Shown: positions 17,370-26,833 of the stretch, piece after piece | How positions within the stretch are numbered: the first letter of the stretch is position 1 | Layout: each line of letters starts with the position of its first letter | Source of the DNA: Soonwooa sp032062245 | GTDB lineage: Bacteria; Bacteroidota; Bacteroidia; Flavobacteriales; Weeksellaceae | DNA: 64,000 nt | Direction of reading: 5' to 3' | Assembly: GCF_032062245.1 (NCBI RefSeq) | Contig: NZ_DAMBQF010000004.1 | Span: 98,092-162,091, forward strand | Made by a program: the position numbers and the translations under genes | The notes under the pieces: model-generated | What the model saw: the letters and a program-made list of their open reading frames with translations, nothing else | Told to the model about the DNA's origin: nothing | Database searches by the model: none

Positions 17370-20300
17370 GTGGAAAAATCAAGACAAATTTTTCAAACGG
17401 AAAATACAAAACGTTGGAGAAATGTAAAATGGAGTAGCCGTATCATTATCTTCTGTATCGTGCTACTTTTCGGGGCTTTAGCGCTAATGATGAAGTTAGA
17501 CAAAAATCCCCAACTTCCTTTTCATGAAGATTTCAAAGCTGTGATTTCGGCTAATAAACCTTTTTTGCAAGAGAACAAAATTTCTAAAGAATATCAAGGT
17601 TTTAGAAGTTTTATTCATGCGAAAGGGATGAAAACCAATGAAGAAAAAATCACAAAAGCTAGAGAAGATCGTGTAAAAAATCAAAGCAAAAACTGGTATC
17701 AATTTCCTGCTGGGATTCGCTCTGCTTTCTATGTTGCGTGGGATCCGCAATCTTTGATGTCTTTAAAAAGAAATATCAAAAACCTAAATCTTGTCTTTCC
17801 AGAATGGTTTTTTATTGATGCTAAAACGGGCGATTTAAAAACGCAAATGGATCCCGAAGGTTACAAAATCATTAAAAGAACTGGAGTGGCTGCGATGCCA
17901 ATTTTGAGTAACAACTCCAATCAGGAATTCCATTCAGAAGGTATTGGGAAGATTTTGGGCGATCCTGTAAAACGTATGGCTTTGATTGATAAAGTTGCGA
18001 CACAATGTGTGAAAAATAATTTCAAAGGAATAAACATCGACTTCGAAGATTTAAATCTTAATTCAGACCAAGTTTTGGTAGATTTTATGAAAGATTTGAG
18101 GACGGTTTTCAAGAAAAATAATCTTTTAATTACGATGGATGTGATGACAGATAATGACGATTACAACATTCAAAAACTTGACCCTTACGTAGATTATTTT
18201 GTGTTGATGGCTTACGACGAATATTCTGCGGATAGCGATGCAGGGCCAGTTTCATCTCAAAAATGGATTGAAGCGCAAACCGATAAAATGATTAAAAAAA
18301 CAAGTCCTCAAAAAGTTATTTTGGGACTCGGAGCTTATGGCTATGATTGGAGTTCTAACAAAGACCAAAACACCTCGGAACTTACATGCAAGCTATTACA
18401 AAAGCCAATGCCAGTAAGGCTTCTATCAATTTTGATGACAATACTTTTAACCTCAATTATTCTTATCAAGACAGTCAAAAAAACACGCATACCGTTTATT
18501 TTAATGATGCGGCTTCGTTGTTTAATACAATGCGTTTCGCTTCGGAATATCCGTTGGCAGGAACGGCTTTGTGGCGTTTGGGAAGTGAAGACAGCAGAAC
18601 TTGGTTGTATTACAATCAGGATTTAACTTATGACGGAATTCAGAAATTTAATGTTCAAAAACTTCAAAATGTAAAAGGGCAAACCATGGTCGATTACATC
18701 GGTGACGGCGAAGTTTTGGATGTTCTGAATACGCCACACGATGGTAAAATTAAGTTAGAAGTTGACCATAACGAACAAATTATCACGGATGAAAATTATG
18801 TGACTTATCCAAGTTCATATGAGGTTAAAAAATATGGCGCAGCGCCACAAAAGCAATTGGTTTTAACCTTTGATGACGGTCCAGATGAGACTTATACACC
18901 TCAAATTTTGGATGTTTTATCAAAATATCATGTTCCAGCTGCTTTCTTTTTGGTCGGAATTAATGCCGAGAAAAATTTGCCACTCGTAAAACGTATTTAC
19001 AAAGAAGGTCACGAAATCGGAAACCACACTTTCACGCACGAAAATATTGCAAAAGTCGCCCCAGAGCGCGCTTTAATGGAATTAAAATTAACGCGACTTC
19101 TTATAGAATGTGTGACTGGACATAGCACGATTTTGTTCCGTGCGCCTTATAATGCGGATTCCGAGCCTACAACGCCCGAGGAAATTATTCCGGTGGCTTT
19201 GGCGAGACAACAAAATTATTTGGATATAGGCGAAAATATCGACCCCGAAGATTGGGAACCAGGCGTAAAAGCGGACAAAATTGTTGCCCGAGTTTTGGAT
19301 GGTTTAAAAAAAGAACGTGGAAACATTATTTTGCTTCATGACGCAGGTGGTGATTCGCGTGCGGAAACGGTGAAAGCTTTGAAAATTTTAATTCCGATGC
19401 TGCAAAAACAAGGTTATCATTTCACGAATTTGACAACAATTTTGCACAAAAGTAAAAGAGAATTAATGCCAGAAGTTCCAAAAACCAAAGCATATTATAT
19501 TATGCAACTTAACTTGGTTTTGGCAACCGTTATTTATGGTGTAAGTCATTTCTTGGTGGCATTATTTGCGATTTTTATTGGCCTCGGAATCATCCGATTA
19601 TTGCTCATGCTTTATTGGGCAATTCGCGAACATAAAAAAGAGAAAAAACTTGGTGGATTTCCAGTTTTGGAAGTTTATCCGAAAGTTTCGATTATCGTTC
19701 CAGCTTATAATGAAGAAGTGAATATTGTTTCATCACTTCGAAATTTATTGAATCAAACTTATCCTAATTTTGATATAGTATTTGTTGATGATGGCAGTAA
19801 AGATGCGACTTTGGAAAAGCTAAAAGAAGCTTTTTCCAGCGAATCTAAACTTAAAATTTTAACTAAAATAAATGGCGGAAAAGCAACTGCGCTCAACTAT
19901 GGAATCTCGCAAACAGACGACGAATATGTGGTTTGTATCGATGCGGACACCAAATTGGAGCAAGATGCTGTAAAATATTTAATCGCTCGATTTTTAAATG
20001 CTAAAGAAGACGAAAATATCGCCGCTGTTGCAGGAAATGTAAAAGTCGGAAACCGCGTCAATTGGCTTACAAGATGGCAATCGATTGAATATACGACGAG
20101 CCAGAATTTTGATAGATTGGCTTATGCGAACATCAATGCGATTACGGTAATTCCTGGTGCGATTGGTGCTTTCCGAAAATCGGTGATTGATGAAGCGGGT
20201 GGTTATTCGTCGGATACTTTGGCGGAAGATTGCGATTTAACGGTTAAAATTTTGAAAAACGGCTACACGATTGCCAACGAAAATAAAGCTGTTGCAATTA

Positions 20301-20770
20301 CCGAAGCTCCAGAAAGCGTAAAACAATTCCTAAAACAGCGTTTCCGTTGGACTTACGGCATTATGCAAATGTTCTGGAAACAGCGTCAAACTTTCCTCAA
20401 TCCAAAATACAAAGGTTTGGGACTTTGGGCGATGCCGAATATTTTGTTGTTCCAGTACATTATTCCGTTTTTCTCGCCGTTGGCAGATTTAATTATGTTT
20501 TTCGGAATTTTATCAGGAAATGGCAGCAAGATTTTCACCTACTATTTATTGTTTTTGGTTGTGGATGCCGCTTTAGCCTTTATCGCATTCTTTATGCAAA
20601 AGGAAAAATGGACAGATTTATTCTACATCATTCCACAAAGATTTGGTTACAGATGGTTGATGTACATTGTTTTGTTCCGAAGTTTAAGAAAAGCTTTACA
20701 AGGCGAATTAAAAACTTGGGGCTTCCTTAAACGAACAGGAAACGTAAAAGATATTGCCACCAACCCGTAA
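17370..20770 (+). pseudogene. GH18-polysaccharide deacetylase-GT2 trimodular protein, frameshifted
   Basis: One gene in two frames. 17370 (GTG start) to about 18380 encodes a membrane anchor and a GH18-like domain (FKGINIDFEDL, catalytic Glu). From about 18380 the -1 frame (open from 18386) continues with the NodB deacetylase motifs TFDDGPDET, EIGNHTFTH, RAPYN and ILLHDAGG, membrane helices, a GT2 synthase (PAYNEE, VDDGSKDAT, TLAEDCDL, KQRFRW) and more helices. One base missing near 18375-18385 explains the break; restored length is 1133 residues. The combination resembles PgaB deacetylase plus PgaC synthase, so a role in a beta-linked GlcNAc-type exopolysaccharide is inferred. The 794-residue downstream part could still be made alone. 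Confidence 0.88.
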
Positions 20771-20936
20771 TAGAATTTTAAATTAAGTACAATATTAAAG
20801 TTGCGAAATTTTAATTTACTTCATGAAAGTACAGTTTGTTTATTTTTTTTAAACGAAAAAACATTTCAAAAAAAATTACATTTGGTTCCGTAACAAAAAC
20901 AAAGTTTTTACGACATATTTCAACAAATTATATTAA

Positions 20937-22988
20937 ATGAAAAAACTTACAATCTCACTATTTTTGTTAGCAGGAGTTTGTTCACAGACTTTAGTTCATG
21001 CACAAAATAAAACTACGATGAGCCAAACAAAAGAAAACGGTCTAGACCTTTCTGCTATGGACAAATCGGTTCGTCCACAGGATGATTTCTACAATTATGT
21101 AAATGGTTCTTGGATGAAAACTGCAAAGATTCCAGCAGACAAGCCAACTTGGGGAAGTTTTAACAAACTTGCTGAGGATACAGATAACAACTCTATGACG
21201 ATTTTGAATTCACTTTTGAAGGATAAATTCGCTGACGGAAGTGAGGGTAAAAAAATCCAGGATTTGTACGCTACTTACATGAATATGGACAAGCGTAACG
21301 CTGAGGGAATTAAGCCAATTCAAGCCAATTTGGATAGAATTGATGCTATCAAAAACATGGCTGATTTGCAAAAATATATGATTTCTGTAACCAAAGAAGG
21401 AGAAAATACTTTGTACGGTTGGGGTGTTGATGCAGATTTGAAGGATTCTAAAATGAATGCTATCTATCTTGGTGACGCTTCTTTAGGTTTAGGAAGAGAT
21501 TATTACCAAAAAGTAAATGAAAAAAACACAGAAACTTTAGCTGAGTATCAGAAATATGTTGCTTCGATGCTAAAAGAAATCGGTTACAAAAACGCTGACG
21601 AAGTTGCTAAGAAAATCGTTGATTTTGAAAAGCAAATCGCTAAAACTTATTTAACAAACGAGCAAAGCCGTGATAATACTTTAATGTATAATCCAAAAAC
21701 AATGGCTGAACTTAAAACTTTGGTTAAAAATGTAGATCTTCCTGCTTATCTTAAAAGCGTTGGTGTAACAACTGATAAAGCAATTATTGGTGAATTGGGT
21801 TATTACAAGAGTTTTGATAAATTCTTTAACGACAAAAATTTACCTTTAATTAAAGATTATCTGAAGTTCCACATGATTCACGGAAGTGCTTCTTATTTAA
21901 GCCAAAAATTGGGCGATATGAGATTTGATTTCTATGGTAAATATCTAAGTGGGCAACAAGAGCAAAGAGCTTTGAACAAAAGAGGTTACCAGTTAATTAA
22001 CGGTACTTTGGGTGAAGCTTTTGGTAAATTGTATGTTGAAAAATACTTCCCAGCTTCTGCAAAAGCGCAAATGGTAGAATTGATAGATTATCTTAAGAAG
22101 AGTTTCGATGTGCACATCAAAAATCTTTCTTGGATGTCTCAAACTACAAAAACTAAAGCTTTAGAAAAGTTAAATAAATTCACGGTTAAAGTAGCTTATC
22201 CAGACACTTGGAAAGATTATTCTAAACTGACAATCCTTTCTGAAAACCAAGGTGGAACATTGTACAAAAACCTACAAAATATCACAGAATGGCAATACAG
22301 TAAGGATTTAGCAAAAATCGGAAAACCAGTTGATAAAACAGAGTGGGGAATGACGCCGCAAACGGTGAACGCTTACTATAACCCAGTAAACAACGAAATC
22401 GTTTTCCCAGCTGCAATTCTTCAGCCGCCTTTCTTCAATCCAAATGCTGATGCAGCGGTTAATTTCGGTGGAATTGGAGCGGTTATCGGTCACGAAATCA
22501 CACACGGTTTCGATGATTCTGGAGCACAATTTGATGCTGACGGTAACTTAGTAGATTGGTGGACACCAGCTGACAAAGCTAACTTCGAAAAAGCTACAAA
22601 AGCTTTAGCAGCGCAGTATGACAAGTACGAGCCAGTAAAAGGAACTTTCGTAAACGGAACTTTCACAAATGGTGAAAATATTGCAGATTTAGGAGGTGTT
22701 AATATCGCTTTCGATGCTTTGCAGATGTATCTAAAAGATAAAGAAAATCCTGGAACAATCAGTGGTTACACGCAAGACCAAAGATTCTTCTTGAGCTGGG
22801 CAACAGTTTGGAGAACTTTATCAAGCGATAAATATATGACAATGCAAGTGAAAACAGACCCACACTCCCCAGGTTATTTTAGAAGTTTTGGACCGTTGGT
22901 TAATACCGATGCGTTCTACAAAGCTTTCGACGTAAAACCAGGCGATAAATTGTACAAAAAACCAGAAGAAAGAGTTAAAATTTGGTAA
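20937..22988 (+). CDS. M13 family metalloendopeptidase (PepO/neprilysin-like)
   Basis: 683 residues with a signal peptide ending near VHAQ. It has the N-terminal M13 pattern PQDDFYNYVNGSWMKTAKIP, the zinc site GHEITHGFDDSGAQFD (HExxH near 519-523), the third ligand in GENIADLGGVNIAFDAL and the C-terminal DAFYKAFDVKPGDKLY. It cleaves short peptides in the periplasm or outside. Length matches the family. It has its own terminator. Confidence 0.95.
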   Translation: MKKLTISLFLLAGVCSQTLVHAQNKTTMSQTKENGLDLSAMDKSVRPQDDFYNYVNGSWMKTAKIPADKPTWGSFNKLAEDTDNNSMTILNSLLKDKFADGSEGKKIQDLYATYMNMDKRNAEGIKPIQANLDRIDAIKNMADLQKYMISVTKEGENTLYGWGVDADLKDSKMNAIYLGDASLGLGRDYYQKVNEKNTETLAEYQKYVASMLKEIGYKNADEVAKKIVDFEKQIAKTYLTNEQSRDNTLMYNPKTMAELKTLVKNVDLPAYLKSVGVTTDKAIIGELGYYKSFDKFFNDKNLPLIKDYLKFHMIHGSASYLSQKLGDMRFDFYGKYLSGQQEQRALNKRGYQLINGTLGEAFGKLYVEKYFPASAKAQMVELIDYLKKSFDVHIKNLSWMSQTTKTKALEKLNKFTVKVAYPDTWKDYSKLTILSENQGGTLYKNLQNITEWQYSKDLAKIGKPVDKTEWGMTPQTVNAYYNPVNNEIVFPAAILQPPFFNPNADAAVNFGGIGAVIGHEITHGFDDSGAQFDADGNLVDWWTPADKANFEKATKALAAQYDKYEPVKGTFVNGTFTNGENIADLGGVNIAFDALQMYLKDKENPGTISGYTQDQRFFLSWATVWRTLSSDKYMTMQVKTDPHSPGYFRSFGPLVNTDAFYKAFDVKPGDKLYKKPEERVKIW

Positions 22989-23010
22989 TTCATTCTTTGT
23001 TGAAAATAAT

Positions 23011-23046
23011 AAAGGCACCATATAGTAGATGTGGTGCCTCTTTTTA
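23011..23046 (+). terminator. Terminator after the M13 peptidase gene
   Basis: Stem AGGCACCA / TGGTGCCT, loop of about 12 bases, then T-rich tail. Confidence 0.85.
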
Positions 23047-23078
23047 TTACAATGTTTAATTTTTTTAAAAATTAATTT

Positions 23079-23086
23079 TATCTTTG
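23079..23086 (+). promoter_or_regulatory. -7 element upstream of the META lipoprotein
   Basis: TATCTTTG matches TAnnTTTG; start codon follows 43 bases downstream. No -33 TTG seen. Confidence 0.4.
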
Positions 23087-23129
23087 AAAAAGAAAAGCAA
23101 GACATTGCTAATCATAAAAATTTAAAATT

Positions 23130-23534
23130 ATGAAACATTTAATTCTTACAATATCAGCAGCTGTTATGTTGGCATCATGTGCCGCGTCTAACTATTCTGT
23201 TAAAAAAGGCGGAAACCAAGTTGCATTAGAAGGCAGCTCTTGGGTTTTGGCAGAACAAGTAAGCACCGAGCAGCCGACTTTGGTTGTAGAAGCAGGCAAG
23301 ATTACGGGTAATACAGGATGTAACAATTATTTTTCTAACAGCGTTGCTATCGATGCCAAAGCAGGTACATTTGCAGCAAGCGAGGTTGGATCTACAAGAA
23401 AAGCTTGTATGAATATGAGTGTTGAGACAGGATTTCTTAACATGCTACAACAAGCTAACAGATATGTCGTAAATGGCGAAAGTCTAGAGCTGTACAAAGA
23501 CAATCTATTGTTGCTAAAATTCAACAAAAAATAA
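23130..23534 (+). CDS. META-domain (HslJ-like) lipoprotein
   Basis: 134 residues. Lipoprotein signal with lipobox ASC (Cys near residue 17) and a META domain: LEGSSWVLAEQ, ITGNTGCNNYFSNS and STRKACMNMSVETGFLNML, the standard HslJ pattern. META proteins are envelope-associated and linked to heat shock or stress in enterobacteria; the biochemical role is not known. Single-gene unit between terminators. Confidence 0.88.
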   Translation: MKHLILTISAAVMLASCAASNYSVKKGGNQVALEGSSWVLAEQVSTEQPTLVVEAGKITGNTGCNNYFSNSVAIDAKAGTFAASEVGSTRKACMNMSVETGFLNMLQQANRYVVNGESLELYKDNLLLLKFNKK

Positions 23535-23537
23535 TAA

Positions 23538-23577
23538 AAAAACGGAACTCAATTTTGGGTTCCGTTTTCATTTTTTA
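23538..23577. terminator. Bidirectional terminator
   Basis: Stem AAAACGGAAC / GTTCCGTTTT with A-tract on the left and T-tract on the right. It serves the META gene on the plus strand and the acidic-protein gene on the minus strand. Confidence 0.8.
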
Positions 23578-23590
23578 ATATCGATTTAGA

Positions 23591-23830
23591 TTACTCTTCT
23601 TCTTCGTCATCGTATTTGGCTAACTCAGCATCGCAGAATTTGAAAGCCTCTTCAACTACTTTAGTAGCCTCATTAGCCAAAGTTTCTTCGTCATCACCTT
23701 CTAGATCATCCAACCACTCAACTTCTTCCTCTTCAACGTTAAGGATAAAACGAGGATATTCTGTATGTACTACAAAAAGATCTTCTGGAAAATCTGTGTT
23801 GTCTGCTAATAAAAACTTGGGTAAAGTCAT
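23591..23830 (-). CDS. Small acidic conserved-type protein
   Basis: 79 residues, very acidic in the C-terminal half (VEEEEVEWLDDLEGDDEET and a tail of Asp/Glu). The N-terminus MTLPKFLLADNTDFPEDLFVVHTEYPRFIL looks like a folded beta-rich segment. No signal peptide. I do not recognise a characterised family; similar short acidic proteins are annotated as hypothetical in flavobacteria. A clean terminator downstream and good coding character support it. Confidence 0.7.
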   Translation of the reverse strand: MTLPKFLLADNTDFPEDLFVVHTEYPRFILNVEEEEVEWLDDLEGDDEETLANEATKVVEEAFKFCDAELAKYDDEEEE

Positions 23831-23904
23831 ATCTATAAAATTTAATAGTTTCTAATAATTTTTTTTTTAGGAGCAAGTCAATTTTCTCATACTTTAGACA
23901 ATTT

Positions 23905-23976
23905 GTCCCGCTTTTTGTTACAATCTTTTTGCTCGGCAAAGCCTCTCGCAAAAAGGATTTCCACGCCAATCGGGGC
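23905..23976. repeat. Flavobacterial dispersed intergenic repeat (GTCCCGC...ATCGGGGCT type)
   Basis: GTCCCGC at one end and ATCGGGGCT at the other bracket a hairpin CTTTTTGC / GCAAAAAG (23925-23932 and 23948-23955). From memory, this pattern recurs in intergenic regions of Chryseobacterium and relatives. It sits in the 272-base gap between two minus-strand genes. Confidence 0.55.
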
Positions 23977-24102
23977 TATCGATAACCATCCTTCGTTCTT
24001 AGTCCAAAGACTCAATCCTTGCATCAAAGATAACAAAAAATCTTATTCCGAAAACCGAAAATTCAGATTTCGGAGAAAATCATATTTTTTGAAATCGACA
24101 AG

Positions 24103-25458
24103 CTATTTCTTATCAAACTTCTGAAACTGGTTTCTCTTTATTTTTAGTTTAGAATCAACACGATAAGGCGTTAAGACTTTTGGATCCAAAGTATCTTTCG
24201 CCGAAAAAGTAGTATAAATCATCGGATTAACCGTACTAATAATTTCTGCAGATCGTACATTTCCGAGATCTTCTTCCGATTTTAACCAAAATTTTATCGT
24301 TCCTGTTTCTTTATTTTCGGTTTTTAGAAAAGTTTGTATTTCTTCACGGTTTTCCAAATAATTTCCTTTTGATAACCATGTAAAAGCAAATCCCGTTAAC
24401 AAACTTCCTACAGAAATTAAATAAGTCAAATTCCCAAAAACCGTCCATAATCTTCGAAAATAATACATCCAAATCGGAAGACTAAAAGGCGCTAACAATC
24501 GATAATCTATTGCGTTAACCGAATAAAAATATTGTACAAAATAAGAACAAACAATACCAACAAATCCTGTCCAAAGCAATAATAAATCAAAATCCGAATG
24601 TTTTGTTTTAATAACGAAATATAAAGTAAGACCAATATTGATTAAGCCAATACCATAGATCCCATAATTGACAATACCGCCAGACGGATCAGCAATATGT
24701 ACAAAAGGATCAAAAGTCGTGGCAAGGCCTTGCCATAGTTCGGTTAGAAGTTTAGAAGTTGGTTTTAGTCCAATATTTAGAAAATCTCTGATATAATCTT
24801 CATTAAAGTAATCGACATACAACAACTTGAAAAGCACCACAAACAAAACTCCCAAAAGTGCCGATAAAACAAAGTATTTACCATAAGTTGTTTTTATTTT
24901 CAGTAGACCAAACCAGCCCAAACCAGCCATCAAGAACAAAGCGCTATATCTAATATTATAACAAATAATTAAAAACAAACTCAGTATCAAAACTGCTTTT
25001 AAACCTTTAAAATTTTCGGCTATAACTTGTTTAGAATAATAAAAAAGGCAAAAGACAAATGGCAAAATTGGTGCTTCGCTCATCGTGTAAGAAAACACCG
25101 ATACAAAACTAAAAAGCGCCGAAATCATCAAGATTTCTTTGAAGTAGAATTTTTTTTTCCAAGCGAATACCAACATTGCTGTGTAGGCTAAAAGTCCAAC
25201 AACTTTACTGCTCCAGAATTCGTCCAAGCCAAAATTAGTGAACAACCAAATCGCAAAAGGATAGCCTAATGGCGCTGTTGTATTGTCGATAACTGGCAAC
25301 ATGTGCGCTTGTCGCATATATCGAATCGAATCTGGATTGACGCGACCTTTTTCATTCAATAAAAATCGAATGACAATCATTGCATAAGTCGCAATAATCA
25401 GGAAAATATTGATACACTTGGTAAGATTTGGGTTATGTAGTTTTGTTGCAAAATTCAT
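24103..25458 (-). CDS. Polytopic membrane protein, GT-C glycosyltransferase-like
   Basis: 451 residues with about 9-11 predicted membrane helices. The first periplasmic loop has RVNPDSIRYMRQAHMLPVID followed by PLGYPFAIWLF, reminiscent of the acidic loop after helix 1 in polyprenol-dependent (GT-C, PMT-like) glycosyltransferases. The C-terminus is soluble and basic. Donor and acceptor are unknown. It begins 2 bases after the CNNM gene, so both are one transcript. Confidence 0.6.
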   Translation of the reverse strand: MNFATKLHNPNLTKCINIFLIIATYAMIVIRFLLNEKGRVNPDSIRYMRQAHMLPVIDNTTAPLGYPFAIWLFTNFGLDEFWSSKVVGLLAYTAMLVFAWKKKFYFKEILMISALFSFVSVFSYTMSEAPILPFVFCLFYYSKQVIAENFKGLKAVLILSLFLIICYNIRYSALFLMAGLGWFGLLKIKTTYGKYFVLSALLGVLFVVLFKLLYVDYFNEDYIRDFLNIGLKPTSKLLTELWQGLATTFDPFVHIADPSGGIVNYGIYGIGLINIGLTLYFVIKTKHSDFDLLLLWTGFVGIVCSYFVQYFYSVNAIDYRLLAPFSLPIWMYYFRRLWTVFGNLTYLISVGSLLTGFAFTWLSKGNYLENREEIQTFLKTENKETGTIKFWLKSEEDLGNVRSAEIISTVNPMIYTTFSAKDTLDPKVLTPYRVDSKLKIKRNQFQKFDKK

Positions 25459-25460
25459 GT

Positions 25461-26735
25461 TTATTTTTCAATCTTAATCTTAGAAATACGTTGTCCGTTC
25501 TTTTCCAAAATGGTGTATTTTAGATCTTTTATTTCAAATTCGTCATCCACTTGTGGTAGATTGTTGATATTGTTGATTATGTAACCAGCCACGGTGTTGT
25601 ATTGGTTGTTGATGTGCTCTTCTTCCTCTTCTTTATTGAAATAATCTAGGAAGTCATAAATATCCATTCCTGCATCTACAATCCAGGTGTCATTATCTAT
25701 TTTCTTAATCTCTGGATTTTTTTCTTCATCATGCATCGTATCACCAACTAGCTCATCGATGAGGTCATTTAAAGTGATGATGCCTTTTACGCTTCCATAT
25801 TCGTCGATTACAATTCCGTAATGGATTTTTGTTTTTTTGAACAGATTAAGTACTTGATAAGCTTTTGCAGCTTCATTGAAATATAAAGGCTCTTTTATAT
25901 AATTTGAAACTTTAAAATCTGGCGTATTTGAGGCTAAAAACAAGTCTTTTAAAATTACAATTCCTAAAATATTATCTACGTTGTTGTTTTCGCAAACGGG
26001 ATAAGCAGAATGTTTTCCGTCTTGTATTTTGTACCGAATGTCGTCCCAAGAATCTTGAGTATCAAAAATAATCATATCACTTTTCGGCGTGTACAAAGCG
26101 CTTGCTTTTCTGTCCCCAAGCTCAAAAACACGTTCTACAATATCTTGTTCTATATTTAAGATTTCGCCGCCTTGCGCACTTTCTTTCACCATAGAAACGA
26201 TTTCTTCCTCAGAAATCGTGTTGTCGTTTTTATCATCAATTCTAAATATTTTAGATAAAAAATCATTAGAAATGGATAACAACCAAACGAATGGCGAAGC
26301 AATTTTAGAAAGTAAATTCATCGGTCTAGCCAACATAACGGCGATGGATTCTGGGAAAGTCATTCCAAGTCTTTTCGGGAATAATTCGCCAACTACAATA
26401 GAAAAATAGGTAATGATAATTACACTTCCCGAAATTGCAATTTTATTGGCGTAAGGCGCAAGAACATCCACTTTTAGAAGTAGATTTTTTAAATCTTTTG
26501 TAATACTTTCACCACTGAAAATACCTAAAAGAACCCCAATTAGCGTAATCCCAATTTGTACGGTTGACAAAAATCGGGTAGGGTTGTCCATTAGCTTGAG
26601 AGCGGTTTTAGCAGCGGGACTTCCTTTCTTTTTCAAACTTTCTAGCTTGAATTTTCTAGAAGAAACCAACGCCATTTCAGACATTGCAAAAACGCCGTTC
26701 AGTAATATTAATGCAATTAGGATAATGAGTTCCAT
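25461..26735 (-). CDS. CNNM/CorC (HlyC) family transporter-like protein
   Basis: 424 residues: an N-terminal DUF21/CNNM membrane domain (MSEMALVSSRKFKLESLKKKG, TVQIGITLIGVLLGIFSGES), a CBS pair (about 200-320, with ALYTPKSDMIIFD and YGIVIDEYGSVKGIITLNDL) and a C-terminal CorC_HlyC domain. Family members move or sense Mg2+/Co2+; in flavobacteria a paralog, GldE, supports gliding. I cannot tell which paralog this is. Convergent to nothing; its promoter lies just upstream, beside the nuo terminator. Confidence 0.9.
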   Translation of the reverse strand: MELIILIALILLNGVFAMSEMALVSSRKFKLESLKKKGSPAAKTALKLMDNPTRFLSTVQIGITLIGVLLGIFSGESITKDLKNLLLKVDVLAPYANKIAISGSVIIITYFSIVVGELFPKRLGMTFPESIAVMLARPMNLLSKIASPFVWLLSISNDFLSKIFRIDDKNDNTISEEEIVSMVKESAQGGEILNIEQDIVERVFELGDRKASALYTPKSDMIIFDTQDSWDDIRYKIQDGKHSAYPVCENNNVDNILGIVILKDLFLASNTPDFKVSNYIKEPLYFNEAAKAYQVLNLFKKTKIHYGIVIDEYGSVKGIITLNDLIDELVGDTMHDEEKNPEIKKIDNDTWIVDAGMDIYDFLDYFNKEEEEEHINNQYNTVAGYIINNINNLPQVDDEFEIKDLKYTILEKNGQRISKIKIEK

Positions 26736-26793
26736 GTGAAATTTTTCGAATCTAAAAATACAATGTTTTTACTGTTTATCCACTATTGCAAAC

Positions 26794-26826
26794 AAAAAAG
26801 CTTCAGAAGAACTGAAGCTTTTTTTA
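26794..26826. terminator. Bidirectional terminator at the end of the nuo operon
   Basis: Stem AAAAGCTTCAG / CTGAAGCTTTT, loop of 5, with an A tract on one side and a T tract on the other. It closes nuoN transcription on the minus strand. Confidence 0.88.
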
Positions 26827-26833
26827 AATTTTA

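Noticed and set aside
20347..20730. Plus-strand 127-codon frame within the GT2 module
   Set aside because: Out-of-frame shadow of the conserved synthase sequence.
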